Positions 36,620 to 46,602 of a stretch of 64,000 bases of DNA are shown here, piece after piece. Under the pieces are notes generated by a model, which saw only the letters and a list, made by a program, of their open reading frames with translations, was not told the origin of the DNA and searched no databases. Made by a program: the position numbers and the translations under genes. This stretch comes from Allium sativum (Eukaryota; Streptophyta; Magnoliopsida; Asparagales; Amaryllidaceae): the NCBI GenBank assembly GCA_030737875.1, contig CM060912.1:460044310-460108309 (forward strand), read 5' to 3'. Position 1 is the first letter of the stretch. The number at the start of each line of letters is the position of its first letter.

Positions 36620-36805
36620 TCAATCTGTAAAGAGAAAACGATTTACCATCTCCGTAGTGGTGCCAGTGCAGTGCGACTTCATCCTTAGATATACTAATAG
36701 TATATATATATAGCTTTTGAAAACCAAAATAATCACAAATACGCGCTCTCATATACGTATTATCTCTCCCTGGTCTCTTTCCCTAGGTTAACTACGCAAC
36801 CTAGA
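36620..36805 (-). other. Untranslated leader of element E between PBS and gag
   Basis: Short region of about 190 bp from the PBS to the gag ATG. No gene. Confidence 0.7.
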
Positions 36806-36817
36806 GCTCTGATACCA
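36806..36817 (-). other. Primer binding site of element E (initiator tRNA-Met type)
   Basis: The minus strand reads TGGTATCAGAGC, starting two bases inside the 5' LTR end at 36820. Confidence 0.92.
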
Positions 36818-36819
36818 AG

Positions 36820-39400
36820 GGTGACGGCCCGCCCCGCACCAGTCGGCATTTCTTCCGAGAGTGCGCTATACACATGCCCGACTAGCCCGGAACGGTCGCC
36901 AAAGAAAGAAGAGAATGAACTAATCAAGAACCTGTAGAATGTCTCACAGCGCAGGGAATAAATTATAATAATAACATACTTGACATAAAACAAGTGAGAC
37001 AGTGCATAAGCTGAAACTAAACATCATAGCAGCGGAAAATCCAAATACAGCTTATGTTCCACATCATCATTATTACAACTTTAAAACTGTCTCTAAAGCA
37101 AAAGAAAGGAAGGGTGCACTATTAATGCCCAAAGTAGTGACATGCAGCGACATAGGGAGAATATCTATATATATCATACGTGGCAGCCTCCTGCTCGTCT
37201 CCGGTACAGCTACTCGTACATCACCAGCTAACCTGTCTCTAGTCTGCTCGTGAGAGCACCCAGAGTAATAAGAAGAGACATAAAACTCTGGGTCATACAA
37301 AAGTCTAGTATGAGCGATATGCAGCAAAACAGAACAATAACAGGTATACTAAACCATACCTGAACCTGGACCTGCAACCAAAGAGTTAGCACTACATACT
37401 GTACAATACTCTAACGTGCCACTAACACATGGTACGAAGAATACGGGGGTGGGGGTGTGCATGTCATAGTGATGGCAAACAAATCAAGCATGGCAACCAT
37501 CCTCACGTCTCTCACTCAGTGCGTAAAGCATACGATGTCTACCACTCTCAACCACTAGACCCATCGAAGTAGTGACAGAGTTCGACTTGTACGACTCCTG
37601 CTACCACCAAGCTTACCCCACGGAGTCATGGCCAAATCTTTACAAATGACCCTATTTCATTGGTCTATAGCCCATTAGTCGTACCTAGACCACTGTGGTC
37701 CTGAATCCGTTCACGTACCCCCTACACATAGTGATCCAAAGTCATAGACCAACCCCTTAGCACACGTCCCGCAGCAAAGCCCAACTCATGAAGTTAACTC
37801 GTTGGTTCCCAACTAGATCCTGAGTTTTACTTCCCATTTGGGCTTCCTTTGCATCTCGGGTTTTGGTTGAATTGGAGTTGGTCTTCGGAAGAGTCATCGC
37901 GTAATCGCAGCTCCAATCCGGTTCGGTTCGTCTTACTTCAGTCATTTCGATTCGAATACATCACTCCTAGGCTTCCCGTTCGGTTCGGTGTTCCACTTCA
38001 GGTTGGTTCGGTTCATTAGTTCCCATTATTCCACTTCAGTCGGTTCGGTGCTCCCCTTTTCATTCAGTCGGTTCGGCTCGGTGCTCATGGGTCCCGATCC
38101 GATTCGGTGCTTCACTCCAACTCCAGCTCCAAGCTTGGTCCTCCGATCCGACCCCGCTCCCGAGCTCTAGTCCGATCCGATCTCCACGCCCTTGCTTCCG
38201 ATCCGATCCCCTATTCAGCTCTGATCTACATCCCAACCCAACTCCAACTCTTTGCAAATGACCCTCCATCTTGCCAAGGCCCAGCTAGTGCCAAGTTCCG
38301 ACCCGGTTCGTATTTTCCCTTTGCCCGATCCACCGATCCGATCCGAACCTTATAATCCGATCTGATCCGAAACTCTGCACATTTCCTACAACCTTTCCAG
38401 CGACTGTTTTACGCCATACGACGACGTTTTCGACCAATCTAACAGTTCTAATCAATCACAAAGCACACCATACAGTCATAGCAACATGTATAATCAACCA
38501 CAACATCAAAACAACAATATGACGTATTAAAATGGATCAAACATAGCCAAAAATCCATATTTTCCCTTAATCATGTTTAGGCATAACTAATGATATGATT
38601 AGCAAAAATTAACCAAATTATCCAAACTTTCTAACAGAGGCTTAAAATACCATTTCGAATTTTATAAATATTTTTCCAGATTTTTAACATGTATAAATTC
38701 GCTAATTATCACTAATTACTCTTAATTAGCCATAATTAGTGGGGAACTATGCAAATCACTCACCTTGGCCACAAATTAACTTTAGATCTGAAATAAATCT
38801 CTGTTATGGCACGGTTCAGAAGGCTATACAGCAGTTCTACCTCGATTCTTGTGCTAATCCTCTTTGATTTGATGTAGATTTGGCTTAATTAGTGATTAAA
38901 AGGTGATTTGGGGTGTTTTAGATGTTGGAGGCCATTACTAGGGTTCCAAGAATGAAAGTGGCGGCTGTGAAAGTGAGAAAAAGGGTGTTCTCTAAACCTT
39001 AACAGTCCTTAAATACCCCAAGTCCCGAAATTCCCCTTTGGGTCTTGCTGTTAATCACCCAGTTAAGCCCAATTAAGCTGTTTTTCACCATCTGAAACTT
39101 GTTTCAGCCATATCTCCCAAACGGTGAGTCCTTTTAGCTAGTGTGACCACTCTACGGAAAGGTAAACCATCATCCGGATCTAATGGAAGTGGTTTCAGGT
39201 CAAAACTCCTTTCCAATCAAAATTTATGGCCGAAATAAGATTAGCTAGGGGTAAAACGGTCATTTAAAAATTGGCAAAAATTATGAACATGGGAAATGAC
39301 CCCAATAGTCGTCTCCCAAAGTTACATGACCATACGACTTCGCATGTGAAAGAAATAAATATTCTACGATCCTTCGATGCGTAGAATGCGGATCGTTACA
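36820..39400 (-). repeat. 5' LTR of element E (2,581 bp)
   Basis: It matches 29513-32082 throughout. It has an extra stretch of roughly 30 bp near 38047-38080 inside the CGGTTCGG-rich tract, where the two LTRs differ in repeat length. It starts TGTAACGATCCG on the minus strand at 39400. Confidence 0.95.
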
Positions 39401-40395
39401 CATTAAGTCTACGAAATATGCGGGTGCATTCGTCAAACCAAAAGGCATGATGAGCCATTCGAAGAAAATGTCAGTAGTACTTAAGGCAGTCTTATCTATA
39501 CTATCCTCAGCTACCCTCAACTGACGAAATCCTGTAGCTAAGTCCAACTGCGAGAAAACCGAAGCACCAACCAACTGATCGAACAAATCATCTATCCTCG
39601 GCAATGGGTGTCTGTTTTTCTTCATGAGCTTACTCAGCTCCCTATAGTCCACGCACAATCTAAGCGAACCATCAGCCTTCGTGGGAAAAACAACAGGAGC
39701 ACCCCACTCTGAGATACTTCTCCTTATGAATCCTTTCTCAAGCAACTCCTTCACTTGTTTACTAAGCTCCCTCCTTTCTCTAGAAGCCATGTGGTGCACA
39801 TGCAAAGCAACTGGCTTTGCATTGTCCACCAAGTACATACGAAAATCTATTTCGCGTTTTGGAGGTAAGCCCCTAACCTCCTCAAAGACATATGCATACT
39901 CACGGACTACTCAAACAGATTGCAAATCATCAATAGATATGTCAAGAGATTCTAGGTAGCTAAGCATAACAGAACCCTTAGGGTCACAAGAAATATCGAG
40001 AGTATTACCCAAACTAGTCAACAGTCTAACTACCCTCTTTTCATAGTCGAGAATGGCACCATACCTAGCTAGCTAATCCATTCGTAGAATCAACCCATAG
40101 CCCGTGAAGCCAAGCACATAAGCGTTGCATTCGAACTCAACGCCATACACATTTATTCTCAAATCTTGACATGACATAGAAAGATGAGCCGTACCCCCAA
40201 TAGGATTTGAGATAACTACGGGATCCATAACTAGACTAGCATTTAGGTGCAGTGTTTCAACTAACGAAGCAGATATAAACAAATGTGAAGCGCCAGAATC
40301 AAACAAAGTTCGAACAGGATAATCAAAAAGGGAAATCAAACTTTCAACAGAAATGTTTCTACCTCTCTCTTGTCTAGGTGCATTAAAGCATGAAC
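39401..40395 (-). pseudogene. Element D pol, first part: protease and RT N-terminus
   Basis: The aspartic protease active-site region reads LFDSGASHLFIS, with the LGFTGYGLIL segment downstream. After stops near 40072 and 39910 come the RT fingers and palm: [55 protein letters not shown] and [14 protein letters not shown]. The frame ends at the element E insertion site and continues at 29512. A Gly-to-Asp-type change is visible after LIL (RMD), where related elements have GMD. Confidence 0.92.
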
Positions 40396-40399
40396 CTGC

Positions 40400-41466
40400 C
40401 CTCCAGAAGTAGATCCTATCCTCTGTCCTTGTCCTTTTCCTTGCCTCCTTGGGTGGTCTTTAATCATATGTCCTGCCTCACCACATTGAAAGCAACCCAT
40501 CTTCTTCTTCTTCCTTCAGTCCTTGCTTAAGTGGTCCGGTGTTCCACAATTAAAACACCTTTTCTTCCTGTGTCCCTTGTTATCCTTGCCGCCTTTCTTT
40601 TGTTGTTGTTGTGCCTTCTTTGGATCCTCTTTCTTATCTTGTGCCTTATCTACATTAGCACCTTTCTCCTCTTCATGCATCAACGCCATGTCTACAAGTT
40701 TCTCGAAAGTAGCCCCTATAGGAATGTGGGACATAGCCAACCCATGTAATGGTTCATTCAGACCCTTGGCAAAGCTCAAAGCCTTCTTATGTGGTGTATT
40801 AACTAATTCCATACCAAATCTTGCTAATTGGTTAAACTTGTTAACGTACTCCTTCACAGACAAACTCCATTGTTTCAATGCCAAGAACCACTCTATGTAT
40901 AAACTCTCATCCGCTTGTAAAAGAAATTTCAAATCGAACCTTCGCCTAAAATCCACCCACGTCTCCACTGCACGTCCTCCATTAGTTACTTCCCACCAAA
41001 AGGAAGCTTCGCCCTTTATTAACCAAGCAGCTAGCTGAACTTTCCTTCCCTCGTCTATCTCAAATATACCAAACAAATCCTCCACTTCCTTGAGCCAATT
41101 CTCAGCCTCAACAAATGTCCCAGTCCCATAAAACAGTTTTCCGCCCATCGCACGAAAGTCTTTGCATATCTTAGAAAAAGCATCTACATGGGGAGGAGGA
41201 GGAGGAGCTGCTGCAGCTGGGGGAGGAGGAACGTCTGCTGGGCCTGCGGTAGTAGCCCTAGCCTCTAGATACCTTCTGAACCAGCCTGGTATCTGTACAC
41301 CCTCGGGTATAATGGGTTCCCCAGATATGATGAAAGGAAAAAGGAAGAGATTCAAAACAGAGAATCGAAAGATAGATATATGCTTTTGGGGATTATGTTT
41401 TTCATAATAAACTTTTCTCTTGAAAATATCCTCCTTAAAACATGTTTTTGAAAATACCTCTTTCAA
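40400..41466 (-). pseudogene. Element D gag with zinc knuckles
   Basis: A Retrotrans_gag-type capsid segment (AENWLKEVEDLFGIFE, KGEASFWWEVTNGG, WVDFRRRFDLKFL, SVKEYVNKFNQLARFGMELV) is preceded by a Pro/Ala-rich stretch. A Lys/Gln-rich basic region follows, then a zinc knuckle CFNCGTPDHLSKD cut by a stop at 40516-40518. A second knuckle-like piece (GCFQCGEAGHMIKDH) lies beyond the stop. The true start is uncertain: the frame is open to 41466 without a clear ATG, and the first ~45 residues may be leader. Gag would form the virus-like particle in the cytoplasm. Confidence 0.88.
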
Positions 41467-41520
41467 AAAATGCTTTTGAAAATGGTTTTCAAAATCTTTT
41501 ATCTGTTCTGGTAACCTTCA

Positions 41521-41532
41521 GCTCTGATACCA
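41521..41532 (-). other. Primer binding site of element D (initiator tRNA-Met type)
   Basis: The minus strand reads TGGTATCAGAGC two bases inside the 5' LTR end at 41535. Confidence 0.92.
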
Positions 41533-41534
41533 CA

Positions 41535-44383
41535 TGTAACACCCCACGTCCATTAGTGTCACTCACTAAGGGAATGCATTAACTTTCATGGAGTATTATA
41601 AGGGTATAGAACAGAATATCACAAGAAAAATATATAAAATGGTACTTACGAAAATTCAAAATTTATTCGTTGCAGTGGAAAAGCAAAACATGTTTGGTTA
41701 CAACATCAAAACCACATGCTAAAGCCAAGTAACAAATATCCATCTTGTACAAAATTATTATCAGAGTACATAAAAGTAAATCCATAATCCCACTCCAAAT
41801 AGCCATAATGAAAAAGAGATAAAGCTGAGCATTACTTTCAACACTTCCAAGCACTTCAAGAAGAAAGGAATCCAAGTCAAGCTTCACTATTCCCACCCTG
41901 AGGACCTGGGTGGGGGGAAGAAAGAAAAGAGGCTAAACAAAAAGGGGTCAGACATAAGTTTGGCGAGTCTAGCGACTTTAACAATATAATCAGTAAAGTA
42001 ACAGGATAAGAACATAAACTGGATATAAGAGATGACTGTAACATAAGTAGATATGACAAGGTAACAAGATGAACAAGATAAAACGATGATCACGCTTCAA
42101 ATCACTATAAGATAATTCCTACACCGCACCAATGCTAGTTCCATACTGAAAGTTGATTCCTCTTACTAAACATAGTAACAATAATAATGATGGTAGTTTC
42201 ATGTACTCCTAGCTGTTGTCATAGGTGTTGCCTGCTCCTATCTCCACTAATTGTACCCACTACCATCCCCATTCGATCAACTCCCTAACTCATAGATACC
42301 CGTGTTGGTCCCACAGTAGGGTGTATCACTCCCTAAAGTGGCAACCTGATACTACTCAAATGCACGGCTTATACCTACATGATGCAATAGCGTCTTACCT
42401 ACCAGCCCGGACCCACGCATGCACATGACTCTATTGGACTTGCACTGCCATCGCTAACTCTTTATTGACCTCTGACAATCAACCCCAGTAAGCGTGTCCC
42501 GTCCTTGACCTAGTTCGAGCTCACATAGATACTAAATAGGTTACTGGTTGAAAAGGGTCCACCTACTTGATACAAGCTTCCCTCCTAAGCTTGGTCCCCA
42601 CTAGGAATTCCCACTTAACCCCTCTTTATCCCCATGCCTAATCATATGTCTCATCTTCGTTAAGTGTTTTAATTATGTTTCACATGCTACCCATGTTACC
42701 TACTTAACCCTTTTATCATTCCCATGCCTTACCACATGTCTTATCTTGGTTAAGTGTTCATTAATTCATTATAATCGTAATCTTGCAAGACCTCGCATAT
42801 TAGATTGTCGTTTTGCGGTTGTTGGATATGTCGGGCGGTTCTGGGCAGTCTCATATCGCAAACCGAATCTAACCTCGTGTCGTTGCATTATTACGCATCT
42901 AATTTCTGCCTTTGACCTCTCATATTAGATTACCAAATTGCGGTCGCTGGAAGTGCCGGGCGGTTCCGGGGAGTCTTATACCACAATTCGAATCTAACCT
43001 CGTGTCTTAGGCGTTCATTATCACTTTCTTGATTCAAGTCCCAATTTTAAGTCTTGGATTAAAATATACTCCAATTACTTTTAATTTCCAACCTAAATTA
43101 TGTTTATAGTTTTAATCCAAATTAGGCCTATAATCTTATGTATACATGTTATGCCAAATTACGCCCAGATTAATTTGCTTTCATCATTATTAACAATTCT
43201 TACCAAAACTCATGCATACAAATTATATCTAATTATGCCCACTCCAACTTATGCCAAGTCTCATGTATACAATTTATACACAATTATGCTCAAATTGATT
43301 TATGCCAATAATCTCATTTTATTACAAATTTCCCCAAACTTTTCCCAATCGTTCAAACGTTATTCATACACAAATCTCAACGTAATATGTTAGGCTTGAA
43401 GTTAGCCTAATCTCATAAAAAAAATGAAAAGAAGAAGGGAAGAGAATCATGTCATCAAAAATGGCATAAAAGAGACATATGAAACATGAACTGCCATAGA
43501 AAAATAAAATAGATCCAATTAGGCATATGATAACAGTGATTTGGGTATGAATCTGAAAGATAAGAATTTACAAACTTAATATGATTCATCTTACAGGCAT
43601 GTTCATAAAATCCAATTTACAATCCTATCACAATCACTTTTTAATTAATTATATGTGAAAATTACATAGACTCACAACGATAGGATTTAGGGGAGAGGAT
43701 AGTTCTGAGTTCTGATTTCTGAATTTGATTAGCTAAACCATTGTTGTAGAATTTGATTCTTATCTTCCAATTTGAATACTCCAATTCTGATTTGCTTTGG
43801 AGAAGAGAAGAAAGGCTAGTTTAATTTAGACTAGAGCAGCATGGAGGCGCTATGGATGAATAACAATGAGATTAAGGTTAGGTTTAGGGCTATTTTAGAT
43901 GCTCTAGGTGAATTAGGACCCTTAGATTAGATTAGGATCCATCAGAACCATCCAAACCAGAAAGACACGTCATCCAGCCAATCCCATAAGGACACATCAG
44001 CCCTAGGCCTCAAAAACACGTCTGTCAGATCTAGGCAGATGGGGTCGACACCCCTATAGGGGGGTCGACACCTATGTCGACTCCCCTGGGGGGGTCGACA
44101 TCCTTGAGCGGGAGATTTCCCGCTCACCTAGATTTTCTGATTTTGATTTTTGAACTCGTTTTTTATTTTTAATTATTATTTTAATTAAAATTCTGCTTTA
44201 AACCGAAATCTTCCAAGCTTTATAACTTTTCATATGATATCCGATTAACGCAAACTCGAACTCTATTCCAAGTAGATTTCGAGACGAACGCAACGGCGCA
44301 ACCGGTTCCCTTAATTCTTCTTATAAAAATTAAGTATTCTTTAATTATCCCTTATGTCATGTTTTAAAATACGGGTTGTTACA
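41535..44383 (-). repeat. 5' LTR of element D (2,849 bp)
   Basis: Pairs with 23821-26547. It retains about 120 bp (near 42549-42668) missing from the other LTR. It ends TTGTTACA on the + strand at 44383, followed by the TSD ATGTA. Confidence 0.95.
44106..44125. promoter_or_regulatory. E2F-like palindrome in the 5' LTR of element D
   Basis: GAGCGGGAGATTTCCCGCTC, identical to 26267-26286. It contains TTTCCCGC and lies beside a cluster of GGGGTCGACA words. It sits about 260-280 bp from the LTR start in element orientation, a plausible U3 position. Confidence 0.6.
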
Positions 44384-44692
44384 ATGTAAGACTTTGATTG
44401 TTTGAAACTCTTATTCTTTGCTTGTTAGATGGTCATGCGGGTATTTGACTGAAATTGTAGTTCTTTTTCATGCACCTCTACTGATAATTTATGGTCACTT
44501 GAAAAGCCATATATTTGTTGTTTAGCAATGTGTGCGATTATTTTTTTATGAAGATTTTGTTTTTTTGCCATTTTCATGACAAGAGCTATATGCAAAATCT
44601 ACTGTTATTCTGGCTTTGCTTTGTGTCACTTGAAAAGTCACATACATGTTACCTCGCAATACCTAATAGCATATGTATTCTTGTTGTAACAG
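44384..44692. other. AT-rich intron-like stretch upstream of the CCT7 remnant
   Basis: No gene seen. It ends in a plausible splice acceptor (TTGTTGTAACAG) that opens directly into CCT7-like codons. Confidence 0.5.
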
Positions 44693-44937
44693 TTTATTGA
44701 AGAAGCTGAAAGAAGTCTGCATGATTCTATGGTAAGAATGGCTATAAAGAACTCCACTGTTGTTGCTGGTGGCGGTGCTGAAGTTGCCTGTCTTATTTTA
44801 AGTGTGGACGACATGGTGAAAACCCCCACAAGTCGGAGAGCGCTCAAGGAGAGGTTGTAGGTGCAATGGGTGGACATGGGTGTGGGGGATCTGCCTTCTA
44901 TGGAGGGCAAGGTGGCCGAGGCATGAGAAGGCGATGA
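44693..44937 (+). pseudogene. CCT7: CCT7 (chaperonin TCP-1 subunit eta) C-terminal fragment, internally deleted
   Basis: CCT7 is one of eight subunits of the cytosolic TRiC/CCT folding chamber. The fragment reads [13 protein letters not shown], then [11 protein letters not shown], and jumps directly to [16 protein letters not shown], so the stretch of roughly 100 residues normally between these motifs is missing. A stop then interrupts the frame. In another frame the characteristic Gly/Arg tail is still visible (GAMGGHGCGG ... GGRGMRRR) up to TGA at 44935-44937. Only the C-terminal part is present, with a deletion, a frameshift and a stop, so it is a gene fragment. It shares its strand with the DUF1664 exon on the other side of element D. 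Confidence 0.82.
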
Positions 44938-45169
44938 ACTCTGTTTTTTGTCCATTGCCAAGTTTTGCGCCTGCTACTTTCTGATGATATCTTACTTTGT
45001 GTTCCAATGTTCACGTTGTATCTGTTTGTGGGAAGGGGTGTAGGATAAGATAATAATTTGTATGAAGAAATCTGTGTATGCAAAGTATCTTATTTTGTGT
45101 TCCAATGTTAACTTTGACCATTATCTAGTTTTGTTCATTCTTGCTTTATTATGGTACCAACGGTCGTAT
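44938..45169. other. 3' flanking sequence of the CCT7 fragment
   Basis: Possibly the old 3' UTR (TTTGTGTTCCAATGTT occurs twice, near 44995 and 45092). No gene. Confidence 0.4.
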
Positions 45170-45494
45170 CTAATTTAAGAATCAGGTAAGGAATACATAA
45201 CTATATACGGTTTAAGGTCGTATTTATTTAAGAATCAGGCAGTGCTTAAGATCATATATTTTTAAGAATCAGGCAGTGCTTAAGGCCGAATCTTTTAAAG
45301 AATCAGACAGTGATTAAGGCTGTATCTTTTTAAGAATTAGGCAGTGCTTAAGGTCGTATCTTTTTGACAGTTAGATACGGCTTAAGGTTGTATCAAATAT
45401 TTAAACATGCCAAAATTTGATATGGCCCATAGCACTGCCTAATCATATTAGATACAGCCCAAAGCACTGCCTAATTAGCATTTATGGTGTAGTG
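45170..45494 (+). repeat. CACTA-type terminus with subterminal repeats (right end)
   Basis: Four to five direct copies of a unit like AATCAGGCAGTGCTTAAGG followed by CGTATCTTTTTAAG are present. Two inverted copies (AGCACTGCCTAAT) follow, and the sequence ends ATTTATGGTGTAGTG at 45494. Read from the outside this is CACTACACCATAAAT, a typical CACTA terminus. Its repeats differ from those of element C, so it is a different transposon. The matching left end is not seen and may lie to the left of element C. Confidence 0.75.
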
Positions 45495-45497
45495 AAT

Positions 45498-46602
45498 GTA
45501 TTTGTGATTATTATATATAATTCGATTTTGGAAATATATTTTTGAGTGTATAAAAGTTGTATGTTTGGAAAGTTAATTAACCAGTTGATTCCTGGTTGTG
45601 ATGTGTGATAACTAGATTAAATAATAAAAAATATTGGGATAATAAAATCAATATAAAAATGAAAGGTAAATTAAGCGAAGTCAAATATAATGTTGAACTG
45701 AATTGAAAATTAGTTTTGGAATAGACGTGTGCGTATGTTGAACACGTTGTTGCATAAAGGGTAAGAAGAGGAATTAAATTGCATGCCCGACAAAAATGTA
45801 CATATTTATAGTATTGATTGCGCAATTTAATTATTACTATTAGTATGTGTAAATTGGATGCGCTATGATGGCTGCTTGTGTGAAATTAAACATACACCAT
45901 TGGATAGTAAAGAATAATTGTGGACTACACCGCATAACACAACATAACATATCCATATAAGCATGTAATTGTTTGATGCTTATATGACGATGACTAAATG
46001 ACCATATGAGCATGGAAGTGTTTGATGCTTATATGGCGATGACTTAATTGAGGACTGAATTGTGGACTAATTGTGGACATAATAACCATATAACGATAAA
46101 TCCCAGGATTTAATAACAAACCTCATACGGGTCTTGAGATGACAAAAATATACACATCTCTCTTGTGTGTGTATAAGGCACATGGTTCGCGAGATAATCT
46201 CCATCATAGGGTCAAGGGATGATAATTTTTGCACATCTCCCTTGGGTGTAGATAAGTCACAATTGTTTTTGAACATGATGTAAAGCCCATACGGGTGTCG
46301 GGATGATAATTTTTGACACATCTCCCAATTGATATTGGTTGAATATATATATATATATATGTATATATATATGAAAGCCTGTAGAGGCCATTTATATTTG
46401 TACAGATCAACCCTTACAAAGGAGGTTATGGCAAAAAAATTCAGAAATTTAAAGCGTAAGCCAAATTTCGAGAAATAGGAAAGTTCATAGAAACTGAAAA
46501 GTTGAAGTACTTGAGTTAAAATTAAGGTTGAGTTGGTTAAGGGAATGACCTTCGATTCTTCCTTCCTTTTCGAAGACGATTTTTTTTTAAGTAGGGGAGA
46601 TT
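45498..46602 (+). other. Internal region of element G, no coding capacity
   Basis: About 1.1 kb, similar in size to the internal region of B. It includes a direct duplication near 45950-46050 (CCATATRAGCATG ... TTTGATGCTTATATG ... CGATGACT). Three degenerate copies of a 60-75 bp unit follow near 46110-46345, each with CATACGGGT or ATAGGGTCAAG, then GATGA and ACACATCTCYCTT. The last ~180 bp match the end of the B internal region. Confidence 0.65.
46589..46601 (+). other. Polypurine tract of element G
   Basis: TAAGTAGGGGAGA lies just before TGTAACAAC and is preceded by TTCGAAGACGATTT, a worn version of the usual sequence before gypsy PPTs. Confidence 0.75.

Larger units (their letters stand above)
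29513..39400 (-). mobile_element. Element E: full-length Ty3/gypsy chromovirus nested in element D
   Basis: A 9.9 kb minus-strand element with LTRs at 36820-39400 (5') and 29513-32082 (3'), an iMet-type PBS at 36806-36817, a PPT at 32083-32095 and one long gag-pol frame at 32240-36619. The flanks 29508-29512 (CATCA) and 39401-39405 (CATTA) form a 5-bp TSD with one mismatch. Removing E rejoins the RT of element D at FVDLM/SKVF. The LTR ends (TGTAACGACCCG / CGGGCCGTCACA) form imperfect inverted repeats. Protein and LTR similarity show E belongs to the same family as element A. Confidence 0.95.
23821..44383 (-). mobile_element. Element D: Ty3/gypsy chromovirus, complete ends, split by element E
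   Basis: Minus-strand element with LTRs at 41535-44383 (5') and 23821-26547 (3'). It has an iMet-type PBS at 41521-41532, a PPT at about 26548-26560 and a perfect TSD ATGTA at 23816-23820 and 44384-44388. Gag, protease, RT, RNase H, integrase and a chromodomain-like tail appear in normal order but with stops and frameshifts. The RT is cut between the [10 protein letters not shown] and FVDD motifs by element E (29513-39400). Without E the element would be about 10.7 kb. Confidence 0.95.

Noticed and set aside
36806..36817. Initiator tRNA-like sequences (also 10357, 41521, 62084)
   Set aside because: Only the 12-nt acceptor complement is present; these are primer binding sites, not tRNA genes.
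40523..41038. 171-residue + strand ORF opposite element D gag
   Set aside because: It is the antisense shadow of gag.
46110..46345. Spaced repeats resembling a CRISPR array
   Set aside because: There are only three degenerate units of uneven length in plant retrotransposon DNA; these are decayed tandem repeats.
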